From Herbaspirillum huttiense (GTDB lineage: Bacteria; Pseudomonadota; Gammaproteobacteria; Burkholderiales; Burkholderiaceae_D), in the NCBI RefSeq assembly GCF_004367745.1, contig NZ_CP037993.1, positions 3,720,001 to 3,784,000 on the forward strand: a stretch of DNA of 64,000 bases, given 5' to 3'. This document shows, piece after piece, positions 27,141 through 36,537 of this stretch; within the stretch, counting starts at the first letter, position 1, and every line of letters starts with the position of its first letter. The notes below the pieces were generated by a model that did no database searches, was not told where the DNA came from, and was given only the letters and a program-made list of their open reading frames with translations. The position numbers and the translations under genes were made by a program.

Positions 27141-28700
27141 ATGAACAAGAACTCATCTCTCCCCGACCAGCGCGCGCCCTATCCGGCGCTGCGCTCCGAG
27201 CGGCCTACCCTGCCGTGGCGGCGGACGGCGGCGGTCTCGGCGGCCGTGCTGACAGCGGCGCTCATGGCCGGCTGTGCTTCCTTCACCGATCTCGGTGCGC
27301 GCGCCGAACCCAAGTCCATCGACCACTACCAGAGCAGCCAGACCCTGGCCGCCACGGCCGTGCAGACCGCCTGGCCGAGCGACCAGTGGTGGACGGTCTA
27401 CGGTGACACCCAACTCAACGGCCTCATCGCCGAAGCCCTGCAAAGCGCGCCCTCCATGGCGGTGGCCAAGGCCCGCCTGATGAAGGCCGAGGGCACGGCC
27501 CAGCAGCAAGGCGCGGCGCTCTATCCGCAGGTGAGCGGCAATGCCTCGCTGGATCGCATGAAGCAGTCCTACAACAACGGCGTGCCGCCGGACTTCGTGC
27601 CCAAGGGTTACAACAACGAAACCCGCGCCACGCTGGACTTCAGCTACGAAATCGACTTCTGGGGGAAGAGCCGCGCGGCGCTGGCTGCAGCCACCTCCGA
27701 ACTGGAAGCCAGCCGGGCCGATGCCGCCCAGGCGCGCATCACCCTGGCCACCTCGATTGCCTCTGCCTACGCCGACCTGGCCCAGCTCTACGCCCAGCGC
27801 GATACCAATGAAGCCGCGCTCAAGGTGCGTGAAGAAACACTGGACCTGTTCAACCAGCGCTTCACCAACGGCCTGGAGACACGCGGCTCGGTCAAGCAGA
27901 TGGAAGCGCGCCGCGCCATTGCCCAGGCCGACCTCAAAGCCACCGACGAATCCATCGCCCTGCAACGCAACAAGCTGGCCGCACTGGCCGGGGCCGGCCC
28001 GGATCGCGGTTTGCAGCTGGCGCGCCCGCAGATCGACCTGTCCAAACCCTTTGGCTTGCCCGCGCAACTGCCGGTGGAACTGCTGGGCCGCCGTCCCGAC
28101 ATCGTGGCCGCGCGCCTGCGTGCCGAAGCGGCAGGCAAGCAGATCAAGGTGGCGCGTGCTGCCTTCTACCCGAATGTGAACCTGTCGGCTTACTTCGGCT
28201 TCCAGTCGCTGGGCATCGACATGCTCACCCGCAGCGGCTCCGACATCGGCAGCTTCGGCCCGGCGATCTCGCTGCCCATCTTCAATGGCGGCCGCCTGCG
28301 CGGTCAGTTCCGCTCGGCCAGCGCCAGCTATGACGAAGCCGTGGCCAACTATGACCAGGCCGTCACCCAGGCCCTGCAGGATGTGGCCGACGTCGGCGTG
28401 AGCGAGAAGGCCCTGGCCGGACGACTGCAGGACGTACAGGCCGCAGCCGACGCTGCCGAAGAGGCCTATCGCATCGTCAGCAACCGCTACAACGGCGGCC
28501 TCAACACCTACCTCGACGTGCTCAATGCGCAGGACACGCTCATCAGCAACCTGCGCCAGCTCTCCGACCTGCGCTCGCGCCTGTTCACCTTGGATGTCGC
28601 GCTGGTGCGCGCCCTGGGCGGCGGCTACCGCGCCGCCGACGACAGCAAGAGCCAAGACAGCGCCACCGCGCCCCACACCGAACAGCAAGCGAAAGGTTGA
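27141..28700 (+). CDS. NodT-family outer-membrane efflux lipoprotein
   Basis: 519-residue TolC-like outer-membrane factor. The signal peptide ends in a lipobox (LMAGC), so it is lipid anchored. Two OEP repeats follow; typical NodT segments are SDQWWTVYGDTQLNGLIAEAL, LDFSYEIDFWGK, ELLGRRPDIVAARLRAEAAGKQIKVARAAFYPNV (quoted in part) and ISLPIFNGGRLRGQF. It forms the exit duct for the pump encoded by the next two genes; the adaptor gene starts 5 bp after the stop. No clear Shine-Dalgarno precedes the ATG. Confidence 0.93.
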   Translation: MNKNSSLPDQRAPYPALRSERPTLPWRRTAAVSAAVLTAALMAGCASFTDLGARAEPKSIDHYQSSQTLAATAVQTAWPSDQWWTVYGDTQLNGLIAEALQSAPSMAVAKARLMKAEGTAQQQGAALYPQVSGNASLDRMKQSYNNGVPPDFVPKGYNNETRATLDFSYEIDFWGKSRAALAAATSELEASRADAAQARITLATSIASAYADLAQLYAQRDTNEAALKVREETLDLFNQRFTNGLETRGSVKQMEARRAIAQADLKATDESIALQRNKLAALAGAGPDRGLQLARPQIDLSKPFGLPAQLPVELLGRRPDIVAARLRAEAAGKQIKVARAAFYPNVNLSAYFGFQSLGIDMLTRSGSDIGSFGPAISLPIFNGGRLRGQFRSASASYDEAVANYDQAVTQALQDVADVGVSEKALAGRLQDVQAAADAAEEAYRIVSNRYNGGLNTYLDVLNAQDTLISNLRQLSDLRSRLFTLDVALVRALGGGYRAADDSKSQDSATAPHTEQQAKG

Positions 28701-28705
28701 ACATC

Positions 28706-29938
28706 ATGTCCCACAGCGATTCCCAAGCGGCCCATACCCTGGCCGAAGAAACCCGTCAGCGCAATGAAGCGGCCACCAAGGCCGCCGCTGCGCAAAAGCG
28801 CAAGAAGCTCTTTGCCATCTTCGGTGGCGTGGTCGCCATCGCCGCCATCGGCTATGGCACCTACTGGTACCTGATCGGTTCGCGCTACGTCGAGACCGAC
28901 AATGCCTACACCGCCACCGAAGTGGCCACGGTCACCCCGGCCATCAATGGCATCGTGGCTGCCGTAGACGTGGTCGATACCCAGGCCGTCAAGAAGGGCG
29001 ACGTGCTGGTGCGCATCGATGATGCCGATGCCAAGCTGGCCGTGGACCAGGCCGCCGCCGACCTGGACCGCACCGAGCGCAAGGTCAAGGGCTACTTCGC
29101 CAACGATGCCGGCCTGGCAGCCCAGGTGCTGGCCCGTGAGGCCGAGCAGAAGCGTGCCAGTGCCCAGTTGCTGTCGGCGCAGGCCGATATGAAGCGCGCC
29201 GAGATCGACCTGCAGCGCCGCGAGGCCCTGGCCAAGTCGGGTTCGGTGTCAGGTGAAGAATTGAGCAATGCGCGCACTGCCCTGCTGACCGCCCAGGCCA
29301 ACCTGAAAGCCGCTGAAGCTGCCGAAGTGCAGTCCCGCGCCAACATCAAGGCGACCCAGGGTGCGCAAAAGGCCAGTACCGTACTGACGGCCAATACCAC
29401 CGTGGACGACAACCCGGAAGTGGTCCTGGCCCGCGCCAAGCTGGATCAGGCCAAGCTGGATCTCGAACGCACCGTGCTGCGCGCCCCTGTGGACGGCGTC
29501 ATTGCCCGCCGCCAGGTGCAGGTCGGCCAGCGCGTGCAGAGCGGCGCCAGCCTGCTGTCGGTGGTGCCGCTGCAGCAGATGCACGTGGATGCCAACTTCA
29601 AGGAAGGACAACTGACCAAGGTGCGCATCGGCCAGCCGGTGACCATGAAGGCGGACATTTATGGCGGCTCGGTGGAATACCACGGCGTGGTCACGGGCCT
29701 CTCCGGTGGGACCGGTTCGGCCTTTGCGGTGATCCCGGCGCAGAACGCCACCGGCAACTGGATCAAGGTGGTGCAGCGCCTGCCGGTGCGCATCTCGCTG
29801 GATCCCAAGGAACTGGCGCAGCGTCCGCTGTCGGTGGGCCTGTCGATGGTGGTGGAGATCGATACGCGCGGCCAGATGCAGGCCGGTGACGCCGAGACCA
29901 AGTCGGCCAGCACCGAGACCCGGGCCGGCGCGCTGTAA
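28706..29938 (+). CDS. HlyD/EmrA-type membrane fusion protein
   Basis: 410 residues. One N-terminal TM helix (about residues 31-50, LFAIFGGVVAIAAIGYGTYW), then RYVETDNAYTATEVATVTPAINGIVAAVDV, a coiled-coil hairpin (about 110-240) and the second half-lipoyl region (TVLRAPVDGVIARRQVQVGQRV). It bridges inner-membrane pump and outer-membrane factor. An upstream TTG at 28697 would overlap the previous gene; ATG 28706 is chosen. It is the middle gene of the three-gene operon, 27 bp before the pump gene. Confidence 0.94.
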   Translation: MSHSDSQAAHTLAEETRQRNEAATKAAAAQKRKKLFAIFGGVVAIAAIGYGTYWYLIGSRYVETDNAYTATEVATVTPAINGIVAAVDVVDTQAVKKGDVLVRIDDADAKLAVDQAAADLDRTERKVKGYFANDAGLAAQVLAREAEQKRASAQLLSAQADMKRAEIDLQRREALAKSGSVSGEELSNARTALLTAQANLKAAEAAEVQSRANIKATQGAQKASTVLTANTTVDDNPEVVLARAKLDQAKLDLERTVLRAPVDGVIARRQVQVGQRVQSGASLLSVVPLQQMHVDANFKEGQLTKVRIGQPVTMKADIYGGSVEYHGVVTGLSGGTGSAFAVIPAQNATGNWIKVVQRLPVRISLDPKELAQRPLSVGLSMVVEIDTRGQMQAGDAETKSASTETRAGAL

Positions 29939-29965
29939 TCCGGAGAGCACAAGGAAAGACTCATC

Positions 29966-31549
29966 ATGTCATCCACAACAAGCGCAGCGGCGGGCGACCT
30001 GCCCGCCCCCAAGCCTGCCGCCCAGCCCGGCCCCTTCGAGGCCCCGCTGACCGGCGGCCAGTTGGTGGGCGCCGGCATCCTGCTGGCCGCCGCCAACTTC
30101 ATCGCGGTGCTCGACACCACCATTGCCAACGTCTCGGTCTCGACCATCGCCGGGGCGCTGGGCGCCTCGACCAGCCAGGGCACCTACGTCATCACCTCCT
30201 ATGCGGTGGCCGAAGCCATCACCGTGCCCCTGACCGGCTGGCTGGCCAATCGCTTCGGCACGGTGCGCGTGTTCATCCTGTCGATGGTCATGTTCGGGCT
30301 CTTCTCGGCCCTGTGCGGACTGGCCAATTCGCTGGGCATGCTGATCGCCTTCCGCGTCATGCAGGGCCTGGCCGGTGGTCCGCTGATGCCGCTGTCACAA
30401 ACCCTGCTGCTGCGCATCTTCCCCAAGGAAAAAGCGCCGGCGGCCGTGGGGCTGTGGGCCATGACCACGCTGGTGGCACCGATTGCCGGCCCGATCCTGG
30501 GCGGGGTGCTGTGCGACCAGTACAGCTGGCCCTACATCTTCTGGATCAACGTACCGGTGGCGCTGATCTGCGGCTATCTCGGCTGGCGCATGCTCAAGCG
30601 CTTCGAGACCAGGACCAGCAAGCTGCCCATCGACCGCGTCGGGCTGATCCTGATGGTGGTCTGGGTGGCCGCCCTGCAGCTGATGCTCGATGAAGGCAAG
30701 GAAAAGGACTGGTTCGCCTCCACCGAGATCGTGCTGCTGGCCGTGACCGCCGTGGTGTTCTTCATCGCCTTCCTGATCTGGGAGCTGACCGAGCACAATC
30801 CCATCGTCGACCTGCGGGTGTTCCGCCATCGCGGCTTCACCGCCAGCGTGACCACCATCTGCCTGGCCTTCGGTGCCTTCTTCGGCTCGGTGGTGTTGAC
30901 ACCCCTCTGGCTGCAGGGCTACATGGGTTACACCGCCACCTGGTCGGGCTGCATTTCGGCGCTGACCGGCATCCTGGCCGTGTTGACCGCCCCCATGGTG
31001 GCCAAGATGTCCACCACCGTCGATGCGCGCAAGCTGGTCTGCATCGGCGTGACCTGGCTGGGCTTCATCACCTTCCTGCGGGCCTTCAACAACACCGACA
31101 TGTCGTTCTTCCAGATCGGCTGGCCGCTATTCCTGCAGGGGATCGGACTGCCGCTGTTCTTCGTGCCGCTCACCGGCCTGGCGCTCTCCAGCGTGAACGA
31201 GGAAGAGACCGCATCGGCGGCCGGCCTGATGAGTTTCTGCCGCACCATGGCCGGGGCGATTGCGACCTCCATCGTCAATACCAGCTGGGAAAACGACGCC
31301 ACCTACTTCCACGCCGAACTGTCCGGCCTGGTGGATCGCAGCGGCGATGCGGTCAATGCCATGATGGCCTCGGGCATGAGCGCTGAACAGGCCACGGGCT
31401 CGCTGGCGCAGACGGTGCAGAACCAGGCCGTGATGCTGGCCACCAACCACATCTTCATGATGGCGGCGGTGTCCTTCTCGCTGGCAGCGCTGGCGGTGTG
31501 GCTGGCACCGAAACCGACGCGGGTGGCCGACACGACCTCGGCGCACTGA
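29966..31549 (+). CDS. EmrB-type drug:H+ antiporter (DHA2 MFS)
   Basis: 527-residue inner-membrane major facilitator with 14 predicted helices. DHA2 motifs: LDTTIANVSVSTIAGALGAS in TM1, WLANRFGTVRVF (motif A), FRVMQGLAGGPLMPLSQTLL (motif B) and WAMTTLVAPIAGPILGGVLC (motif C, antiporter). Expected to expel hydrophobic compounds with the adaptor and NodT partner. RBS AAGGAAA. A strong terminator follows at 31594. Confidence 0.95.
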   Translation: MSSTTSAAAGDLPAPKPAAQPGPFEAPLTGGQLVGAGILLAAANFIAVLDTTIANVSVSTIAGALGASTSQGTYVITSYAVAEAITVPLTGWLANRFGTVRVFILSMVMFGLFSALCGLANSLGMLIAFRVMQGLAGGPLMPLSQTLLLRIFPKEKAPAAVGLWAMTTLVAPIAGPILGGVLCDQYSWPYIFWINVPVALICGYLGWRMLKRFETRTSKLPIDRVGLILMVVWVAALQLMLDEGKEKDWFASTEIVLLAVTAVVFFIAFLIWELTEHNPIVDLRVFRHRGFTASVTTICLAFGAFFGSVVLTPLWLQGYMGYTATWSGCISALTGILAVLTAPMVAKMSTTVDARKLVCIGVTWLGFITFLRAFNNTDMSFFQIGWPLFLQGIGLPLFFVPLTGLALSSVNEEETASAAGLMSFCRTMAGAIATSIVNTSWENDATYFHAELSGLVDRSGDAVNAMMASGMSAEQATGSLAQTVQNQAVMLATNHIFMMAAVSFSLAALAVWLAPKPTRVADTTSAH

Positions 31550-31593
31550 TCCACAAGCTCCCCCTACAGTCCGTCCCCCCCCTGCGGACTGGG

Positions 31594-31628
31594 CAGGCGG
31601 CCACTTCGGTGGCCGCCTGTTTTTTTTG
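31594..31628 (+). terminator. Terminator of efflux operon
   Basis: CAGGCGGCCAC-ttcg-GTGGCCGCCTG, perfect 11-bp stem with a UUCG tetraloop, followed by nine T residues. Confidence 0.95.
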
Positions 31629-31722
31629 GGGCTCAGTTTTGACTGCGCAGCCAAACCAATCGAACTTTCTGGACATTCTCCCGGAGCTTTGCCCCGCGTC
31701 AGGGCGATGCCGGGTGCCGCCC

Positions 31723-31752
31723 TTGGCTGCACAGCCCCAATGCGCGTACAAT
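31723..31752 (+). promoter_or_regulatory. Candidate mutS promoter
   Basis: TTGGCT (31723-31728), 18-bp spacer, TACAAT (31747-31752); predicted start near 31760. Confidence 0.5.
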
Positions 31753-31765
31753 CCCGGCTCAAGCA

Positions 31766-31788
31766 TGCGGACCACGGTCCGCATTTTT
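31766..31788 (+). terminator. Terminator-like hairpin at the mutS transcript 5' end
   Basis: TGCGGACC-AC-GGTCCGCA followed by TTTTT. It begins only about 6 nt after the predicted start, so it would act as an attenuator or as an operator palindrome rather than ending an upstream message. Confidence 0.5.
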
Positions 31789-31927
31789 GATTTATGGCGG
31801 CCCGCCCGGCGCGGCCGCCAGGCTGACTTCCCGCCGCCCGCCGTGGCCTGATGACACCGTGGCCCGCCCGCGCGGCCCTGCATTCCCGAACTTGCAAGAA
31901 GCGATCCCCGCATCGCCACCCAGACTC

Positions 31928-34609
31928 ATGACCAAAGACCTCGCCGCTCACACGCCAATGATGCAGCAATACCTGCGCATCAAGGCCGACCATCCCAACA
32001 CGCTGGTGTTCTACCGGATGGGCGATTTCTATGAACTCTTCTTCGAGGATGCCGAAAAGGCCTCGCGCCTGATGGGCGTCACCCTCACCCAGCGCGGCTC
32101 CTCCAACGGCAACCCGATCAAGATGGCAGGTGTCCCCTTCCATTCGGTGGAGCAATACCTGGCGCGCCTGATCAAGCTCGGCGAATCGGTGGCGATCTGC
32201 GAACAGATCGGCGACCCGGCCACCAGCAAGGGCCCGGTGGAGCGCAAGGTGGTGCGGGTCGTCACGCCCGGCACCCTGACCGATTCCGACCTCTTGCCCG
32301 AGAAATCCGAGCGCTGCCTGCTGGCCATGCAGCTGCTGCCCTCCAAGTCGCGCAAGCAGATGCAGGTCGGCCTGGCCTGGCTATCCATGGCCAGCGGCGC
32401 GCTGAAGATGATGGAATTCACGGTCGAGAGCAGCTTGCTCGATGGCCGCGTGAAGCAGGAACTGGAACGCATCTCGGCCGCCGAGGTACTGGTGGCCGAT
32501 GGTCAGCTGGAGCAGTGCGAGCCGCTCCTGCCCAACCGCGCCGTGACAGTGCCGGACTGGCATTTCGACCAGCCCAGCAGCGAGAAGGCCCTGCTCGATC
32601 AACTGGGCGTGGCCACCCTGCACGGCTTCGGTGCCGATGGCCTGGGCCCGGCCATCTGTGCCGCCGGTGCCCTGCTGCGCTATGCGCAATCGACCCAGGG
32701 ACGCGGCCTGCAGCACGTGCGCACGCTCACCGTCGAATCCGAAAATGAATTCATCGGCCTGGATGCCGCCACCCGCCGCAACCTGGAACTGACCGAAACC
32801 ATCCGCTCGCAGGATGCCAATGCTTTGGCCCCGACGCTGTTCTCCACGCTGGACCACTGCCGTACCGCGATGGGCTCGCGACTACTGCGCCACTGGCTGC
32901 ATCACGCCCTGCGCGACCAGCAAGTGGCGCGCGAACGCCATGCCGCCATCAATGCACTGATGCGCACCGATGCCTGCTCGGGCCTGTCGGCCACGCTGGC
33001 GGCCGTGCCCGACATCGAACGCATCACCACCCGCATCGCCCTGCTCTCGGCCCGTCCGCGCGACCTGGCGGGCTTGCGCAGCGGCCTGCAGCAGCTGGGT
33101 TCATTGCGTGCCTACGTGGAGATGTGCGCCCGCGACGCCGAAGCACCGCTGCTGGGCAAGTTGCACGAAGACCTGGCCACGCCCGTGGAATGTCTGGACC
33201 TGCTGGAACGCGCCATCATGCTGGAGCCGGCCGCCATGGTGCGCGACGGCGGCGTGATCGCGCGCGGCTATGACGCTGAACTCGATGAACTGCGCGGCCT
33301 GTCGGAAAACGCCGGCCAGTACCTGCTGGAACTGGAAGCGCGCGAGCGTGAACGCACCGGCATCGCCAACCTGCGGGTGGAATACAACAAGGTGCATGGC
33401 TTCTACATCGAGGTCACCCACGGCCAGACCGACAAGGTGCCGGAAGACTATCGCCGCCGCCAGACCCTGAAGAATGCCGAACGCTACATCATCCCCGAGC
33501 TGAAAGCCTTCGAGGACAAGGCGCTCTCCGCGCAGGAACGTTCACTGTCGCGCGAGAAATTCCTCTACGAGCAGCTCCTCAATGACATGGGCGCGCACAT
33601 CGTGCGCCTGCAATCCATCGCCCATGCGCTGGCCCAGCTCGACACCCTGGTGGCCCTGGCCGACCATGCCGTGCGCAACAACTGGTGCGCACCGCAACTG
33701 GTCGATGAGCCCTGCATCCAGATCGAGCAAGGCCGTCATCCGGTGGTGGAAAACCAGATCGAACGCTTCATCGCCAATGACTGCCAGCTCGCCGCCGAGC
33801 GCAAGTTGCTGCTCATCACCGGTCCCAACATGGGTGGTAAATCGACCTTCATGCGCCAGGTGGCGCTGATCACGCTGCTGGCCTACGTGGGCAGCTTCGT
33901 GCCCGCCACCAGCGCGGTGATCGGACCGATCGACCGCATCTTCACCCGCATCGGCGCCGCTGATGACCTGGCCGGCGGCCGCTCCACCTTCATGGTGGAG
34001 ATGACCGAATCGGCCTCCATCCTCAACAACGCCACCGAACATTCGCTGGTGCTGATGGATGAGGTCGGACGCGGCACCTCGACCTTCGACGGCCTGGCCC
34101 TGGCCTGGGCGATTGCCAAGCATCTCATCGACGTGACGCGCAGCTTCACGCTGTTTGCGACCCACTACTTCGAACTGACGCAGCTGCCCGAGATCCACCC
34201 GACGGCGGCCAACGTGCACCTGTCGGCCGTGGAGCACAAGGACAGCATCGTGTTCCTGCATGCCGTGCAGAGCGGTCCGGCCTCGCAGAGCTATGGGCTG
34301 CAGGTGGCGCAGCTGGCAGGAGTGCCGGCACCGGTGATCCGCGCGGCGCGCAAGCATCTGTCGGCGCTGGAAAGCCAGTCCATGCAGCCGACGCCACAGT
34401 TCGACCTGTTCAGCGCCCCTTCCTTCATGGAAACGCAAGCGGAAACTGAAGAAGCGGACCATGAACGCAATCCCGCCAGCGCGGTCGAACCCGATCCGCT
34501 GGCCCAGGCGCTGCTGCAATCGCTGGACGGCATCGATCCCGATGCCCTGACGCCGCGCCAGGCGCTGGATGCGCTCTACCAGTTGAAAGCCCTGAGCCGG
34601 GGACAATAA
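31928..34609 (+). CDS. mutS: DNA mismatch repair protein MutS
   Basis: 893 residues. The mismatch-binding wedge [11 protein letters not shown] (Phe-Tyr-Glu) is at about residues 29-39, connector, lever and clamp domains follow, and the ABC ATPase has Walker [10 protein letters not shown] at residues 632-640 and Walker [17 protein letters not shown]. The C-terminal tail carries the dimer/tetramer segment ([18 protein letters not shown]). The start at 31928 fits the family N-terminus ([13 protein letters not shown]); the frame is open to 31787 but that extension is Pro/Arg-rich. No clear Shine-Dalgarno. It recognises base mismatches and recruits MutL. Confidence 0.98.
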   Translation: MTKDLAAHTPMMQQYLRIKADHPNTLVFYRMGDFYELFFEDAEKASRLMGVTLTQRGSSNGNPIKMAGVPFHSVEQYLARLIKLGESVAICEQIGDPATSKGPVERKVVRVVTPGTLTDSDLLPEKSERCLLAMQLLPSKSRKQMQVGLAWLSMASGALKMMEFTVESSLLDGRVKQELERISAAEVLVADGQLEQCEPLLPNRAVTVPDWHFDQPSSEKALLDQLGVATLHGFGADGLGPAICAAGALLRYAQSTQGRGLQHVRTLTVESENEFIGLDAATRRNLELTETIRSQDANALAPTLFSTLDHCRTAMGSRLLRHWLHHALRDQQVARERHAAINALMRTDACSGLSATLAAVPDIERITTRIALLSARPRDLAGLRSGLQQLGSLRAYVEMCARDAEAPLLGKLHEDLATPVECLDLLERAIMLEPAAMVRDGGVIARGYDAELDELRGLSENAGQYLLELEARERERTGIANLRVEYNKVHGFYIEVTHGQTDKVPEDYRRRQTLKNAERYIIPELKAFEDKALSAQERSLSREKFLYEQLLNDMGAHIVRLQSIAHALAQLDTLVALADHAVRNNWCAPQLVDEPCIQIEQGRHPVVENQIERFIANDCQLAAERKLLLITGPNMGGKSTFMRQVALITLLAYVGSFVPATSAVIGPIDRIFTRIGAADDLAGGRSTFMVEMTESASILNNATEHSLVLMDEVGRGTSTFDGLALAWAIAKHLIDVTRSFTLFATHYFELTQLPEIHPTAANVHLSAVEHKDSIVFLHAVQSGPASQSYGLQVAQLAGVPAPVIRAARKHLSALESQSMQPTPQFDLFSAPSFMETQAETEEADHERNPASAVEPDPLAQALLQSLDGIDPDALTPRQALDALYQLKALSRGQ

Positions 34610-34663
34610 CAACACCACGGGGACGCCGGCTTCGTGCCGCCCTTTAAACCGCAGAGAGACTGC

Positions 34664-35605
34664 ATGCCGATCCGCCCGATCCGACGCATCCTGCTGTGCA
34701 CCTGCTTCACCGCTGCCATCCTGATGGCGGGCGGTGCGGCGCGGGCCGCCGGGCAGGATTTCTCGTTCGGCGTGATCAACCATGCCGCACCCGGCGTCAA
34801 GGGCGACCAGGCGCTGCGCCAGGCCCTGACCGAGACCGATGCCGACAACCTGGCCTTCGTGGTGGTCAATGGCATCAAATCTCCCTCCGAAAGCTGTGAC
34901 GACGCGCTCTATGCCGAGCGCCACGAGATGCTATCGCAGGCACAGAACGGCATCTTCGTGTCGCTGGCTGGCAGCGACTGGATCACCTGCCGCGACCGCG
35001 AGAACCGCTCGGACGCCATCGAACGCCTGGCCCGCATGCGCGAGATCTTCTATGCCAGCGAATTCTCGCTGGGCGCGAGCCGGCTGCCGATGCTGCGCCA
35101 GTCGCTCACGCCCAAGTTCCGCAGCTATGCCGAGAACACCCGCTGGGAAATCGGCAACGTGCTCTTTGCCACCGTGAACCTGCCGGCGGCCAACAATCAC
35201 TTCCTGCTCGATGGCGGACGCAACAATGAGTTCGAGGACCGCCTCATCGCCAACCGCAACTGGCTGCAGCACCTGTTCGCCTTTGCCGCCTTGAAGAAGA
35301 GCGCGGCCATCGTCTTCTTCAGTGATGGCAATCCCTTCGGTCCGCCGCCCAAGCGTTCCTTCTTCCGCACTCAGCGGGATGGCTTTGCCGAGACGCGCAA
35401 GCTGTTCTCCGAGCTTGCCGGCAAGTTCCCGGGGCGGGTACTGGTGGTACATGCCCAGGGCGGCAAGAACAAGGCACCCGCCCATATCCTCTGGACCGGC
35501 AACCTGGGCAGCGTGGGCGTCGGTGAGCGCTGGCTCAAGGTGGTGGTGGATGACCATCTGCCACAGCTGTTTGCGGTGGCCGATGCGGATGGAGAACGGC
35601 GCTAG
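34664..35605 (+). CDS. Secreted metallophosphatase-like protein lacking metal ligands
   Basis: 313 residues with a signal peptide cleaved near ARA-AG (residue 29). The architecture follows a calcineurin-type phosphoesterase family (order: Asp/His motif, GDIKSG, GDNEW..C, N-rich NLPG.NN, ANRxWL), but the key residues are replaced. I read FSFGVINHA where an Asp-x-His or GDT motif is expected, VVNGIKSPSESC (residues 68-78) where GDIKSGSE.C is expected, and LAGSDWITC (101-109) where GDNEW.DC is expected. Scaffold segments VNLPAANNH (171-179) and DRLIANRNWL (192-201) are kept. It is therefore probably a catalytically dead periplasmic homologue. RBS AGAGAG; it lies 54 bp after mutS. Function unknown. 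Confidence 0.75.
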   Translation: MPIRPIRRILLCTCFTAAILMAGGAARAAGQDFSFGVINHAAPGVKGDQALRQALTETDADNLAFVVVNGIKSPSESCDDALYAERHEMLSQAQNGIFVSLAGSDWITCRDRENRSDAIERLARMREIFYASEFSLGASRLPMLRQSLTPKFRSYAENTRWEIGNVLFATVNLPAANNHFLLDGGRNNEFEDRLIANRNWLQHLFAFAALKKSAAIVFFSDGNPFGPPPKRSFFRTQRDGFAETRKLFSELAGKFPGRVLVVHAQGGKNKAPAHILWTGNLGSVGVGERWLKVVVDDHLPQLFAVADADGERR

Positions 35606-35665
35606 CTGCCCGATGCCAGGTACAAGATCCTTGCCGGTAAACGGATTTTTACGGTTTAAATGAAG

Positions 35666-35700
35666 AAAAACGCCCGCAGAGCGCATCTGCGGGCGTTTTT
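35666..35700. terminator. Bidirectional terminator
   Basis: AAAAACGCCCGCAGA-gcgca-TCTGCGGGCGTTTTT: perfect 15-bp inverted repeat including the A- and T-runs, between convergent genes. Confidence 0.95.
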
Positions 35701-35769
35701 GCATGGTCGCCGGAAGGAAAATCCCGATTTCCGGGATCGGCTTGCGGCGCTGCGATCAGAATTCAGCGA

Positions 35770-36312
35770 TCAGTTCAGCGGCTGGCTGCGGAAGTGGTCG
35801 CCGGCGTCGCCTTCATCTTCATCATCGTGGTGATGATGGTGGCCGTGGGCACCGTGGACGTGACCGTGGGCCACTTCTTCTTCGGAGGCGGCGCGCACTT
35901 CGGTGACCGCCAGTTCAAAGCGCAGCGCAATGCCGGCCAGCGGGTGGTTGCCATCGAGCACGGCCTTGCCGTCCGCCACTTCGGTGACGGTGAAGATGAC
36001 CGACTCTTCGCTGTCGTCATCGGGCGAACCTTCGAACTGCATGCCCACTTCCAGCGGTTGCGGCAGACGCTCGACCGGCTCGATCTTGACCAGCTCGGAA
36101 TCGTATTCGCCGAAGGCATCTTCCGGCTCGACCTGAATGGTGGCGCTGTAGCCAACTTCCTTGCCGTCCAGCGCTTCTTCGATCTTGGGCAGGGTGTTGT
36201 GATAGCCGCCGTGCAGGTAGACCATCGGCTCGCTGCTTTGCTCGATCAGGTTGTTCTGGGCATCCGACAGCTTGTAGTTGACGGAAACGACGGTATTCTT
36301 CGCGATCTTCAT
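35770..36312 (-). CDS. slyD: SlyD-type FKBP peptidyl-prolyl isomerase
   Basis: 180 residues. FKBP core split by an insert-in-flap chaperone domain: MKIAKNTVVSVNYKLSD, YLHGGYHNTLPKIEEALDG, VEPEDAFGEYD, DGNHPLAGIALRFELAVTEVR. The C-terminal tail is His/Asp-rich (HGHVHGAHGHHHHH), expected to bind nickel or zinc. The start at 36312 is the conserved MKIAKNT; a longer frame to 36387 adds an Ala-rich stretch without support. It acts as a cytosolic prolyl isomerase/chaperone and metal reservoir. Confidence 0.95.
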   Translation of the reverse strand: MKIAKNTVVSVNYKLSDAQNNLIEQSSEPMVYLHGGYHNTLPKIEEALDGKEVGYSATIQVEPEDAFGEYDSELVKIEPVERLPQPLEVGMQFEGSPDDDSEESVIFTVTEVADGKAVLDGNHPLAGIALRFELAVTEVRAASEEEVAHGHVHGAHGHHHHHDDEDEGDAGDHFRSQPLN

Positions 36313-36524
36313 CGTAAGGGTCCTTTGTATCGATAGTGGTGCGGGAGCGGCAGCTGCTGCGGAAGCGTCGCGCGGGACACCTGCCACCCGGGTTGGGGCC
36401 TAAGAACCATCCCCTTGCCATTCCCGCGAGGCAAGGACGCTTTCAAAAACGGTATCTCGACTCCGCGATTATACCTGCATCAAACTTGGCCGCCGCCAAT
36501 GGCGTACGGCTGCGCCGGCACCTC

Positions 36525-36530
36525 TATAAT
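36525..36530 (+). promoter_or_regulatory. Perfect -10 box 7 nt before the roxA start codon
   Basis: TATAAT followed by seven bases and then ATG at 36538. Transcription would start at or within a base or two of the A of ATG, giving a leaderless message. The -35 region (around 36502) is a poor match. Confidence 0.5.
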
Positions 36531-36537
36531 GGCGACC

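Larger units (their letters stand above)
31550..31927. other. Intergenic region: efflux terminator and mutS leader
   Basis: 378 bp. A CAGTCCG/CGGACTG hairpin (31567-31591) and the efflux-operon terminator come first, then about 90 bp without features, a probable mutS promoter (31723-31752), a hairpin with T-run (31766-31788) and a GC-rich stretch up to mutS. No gene seen. Confidence 0.75.
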
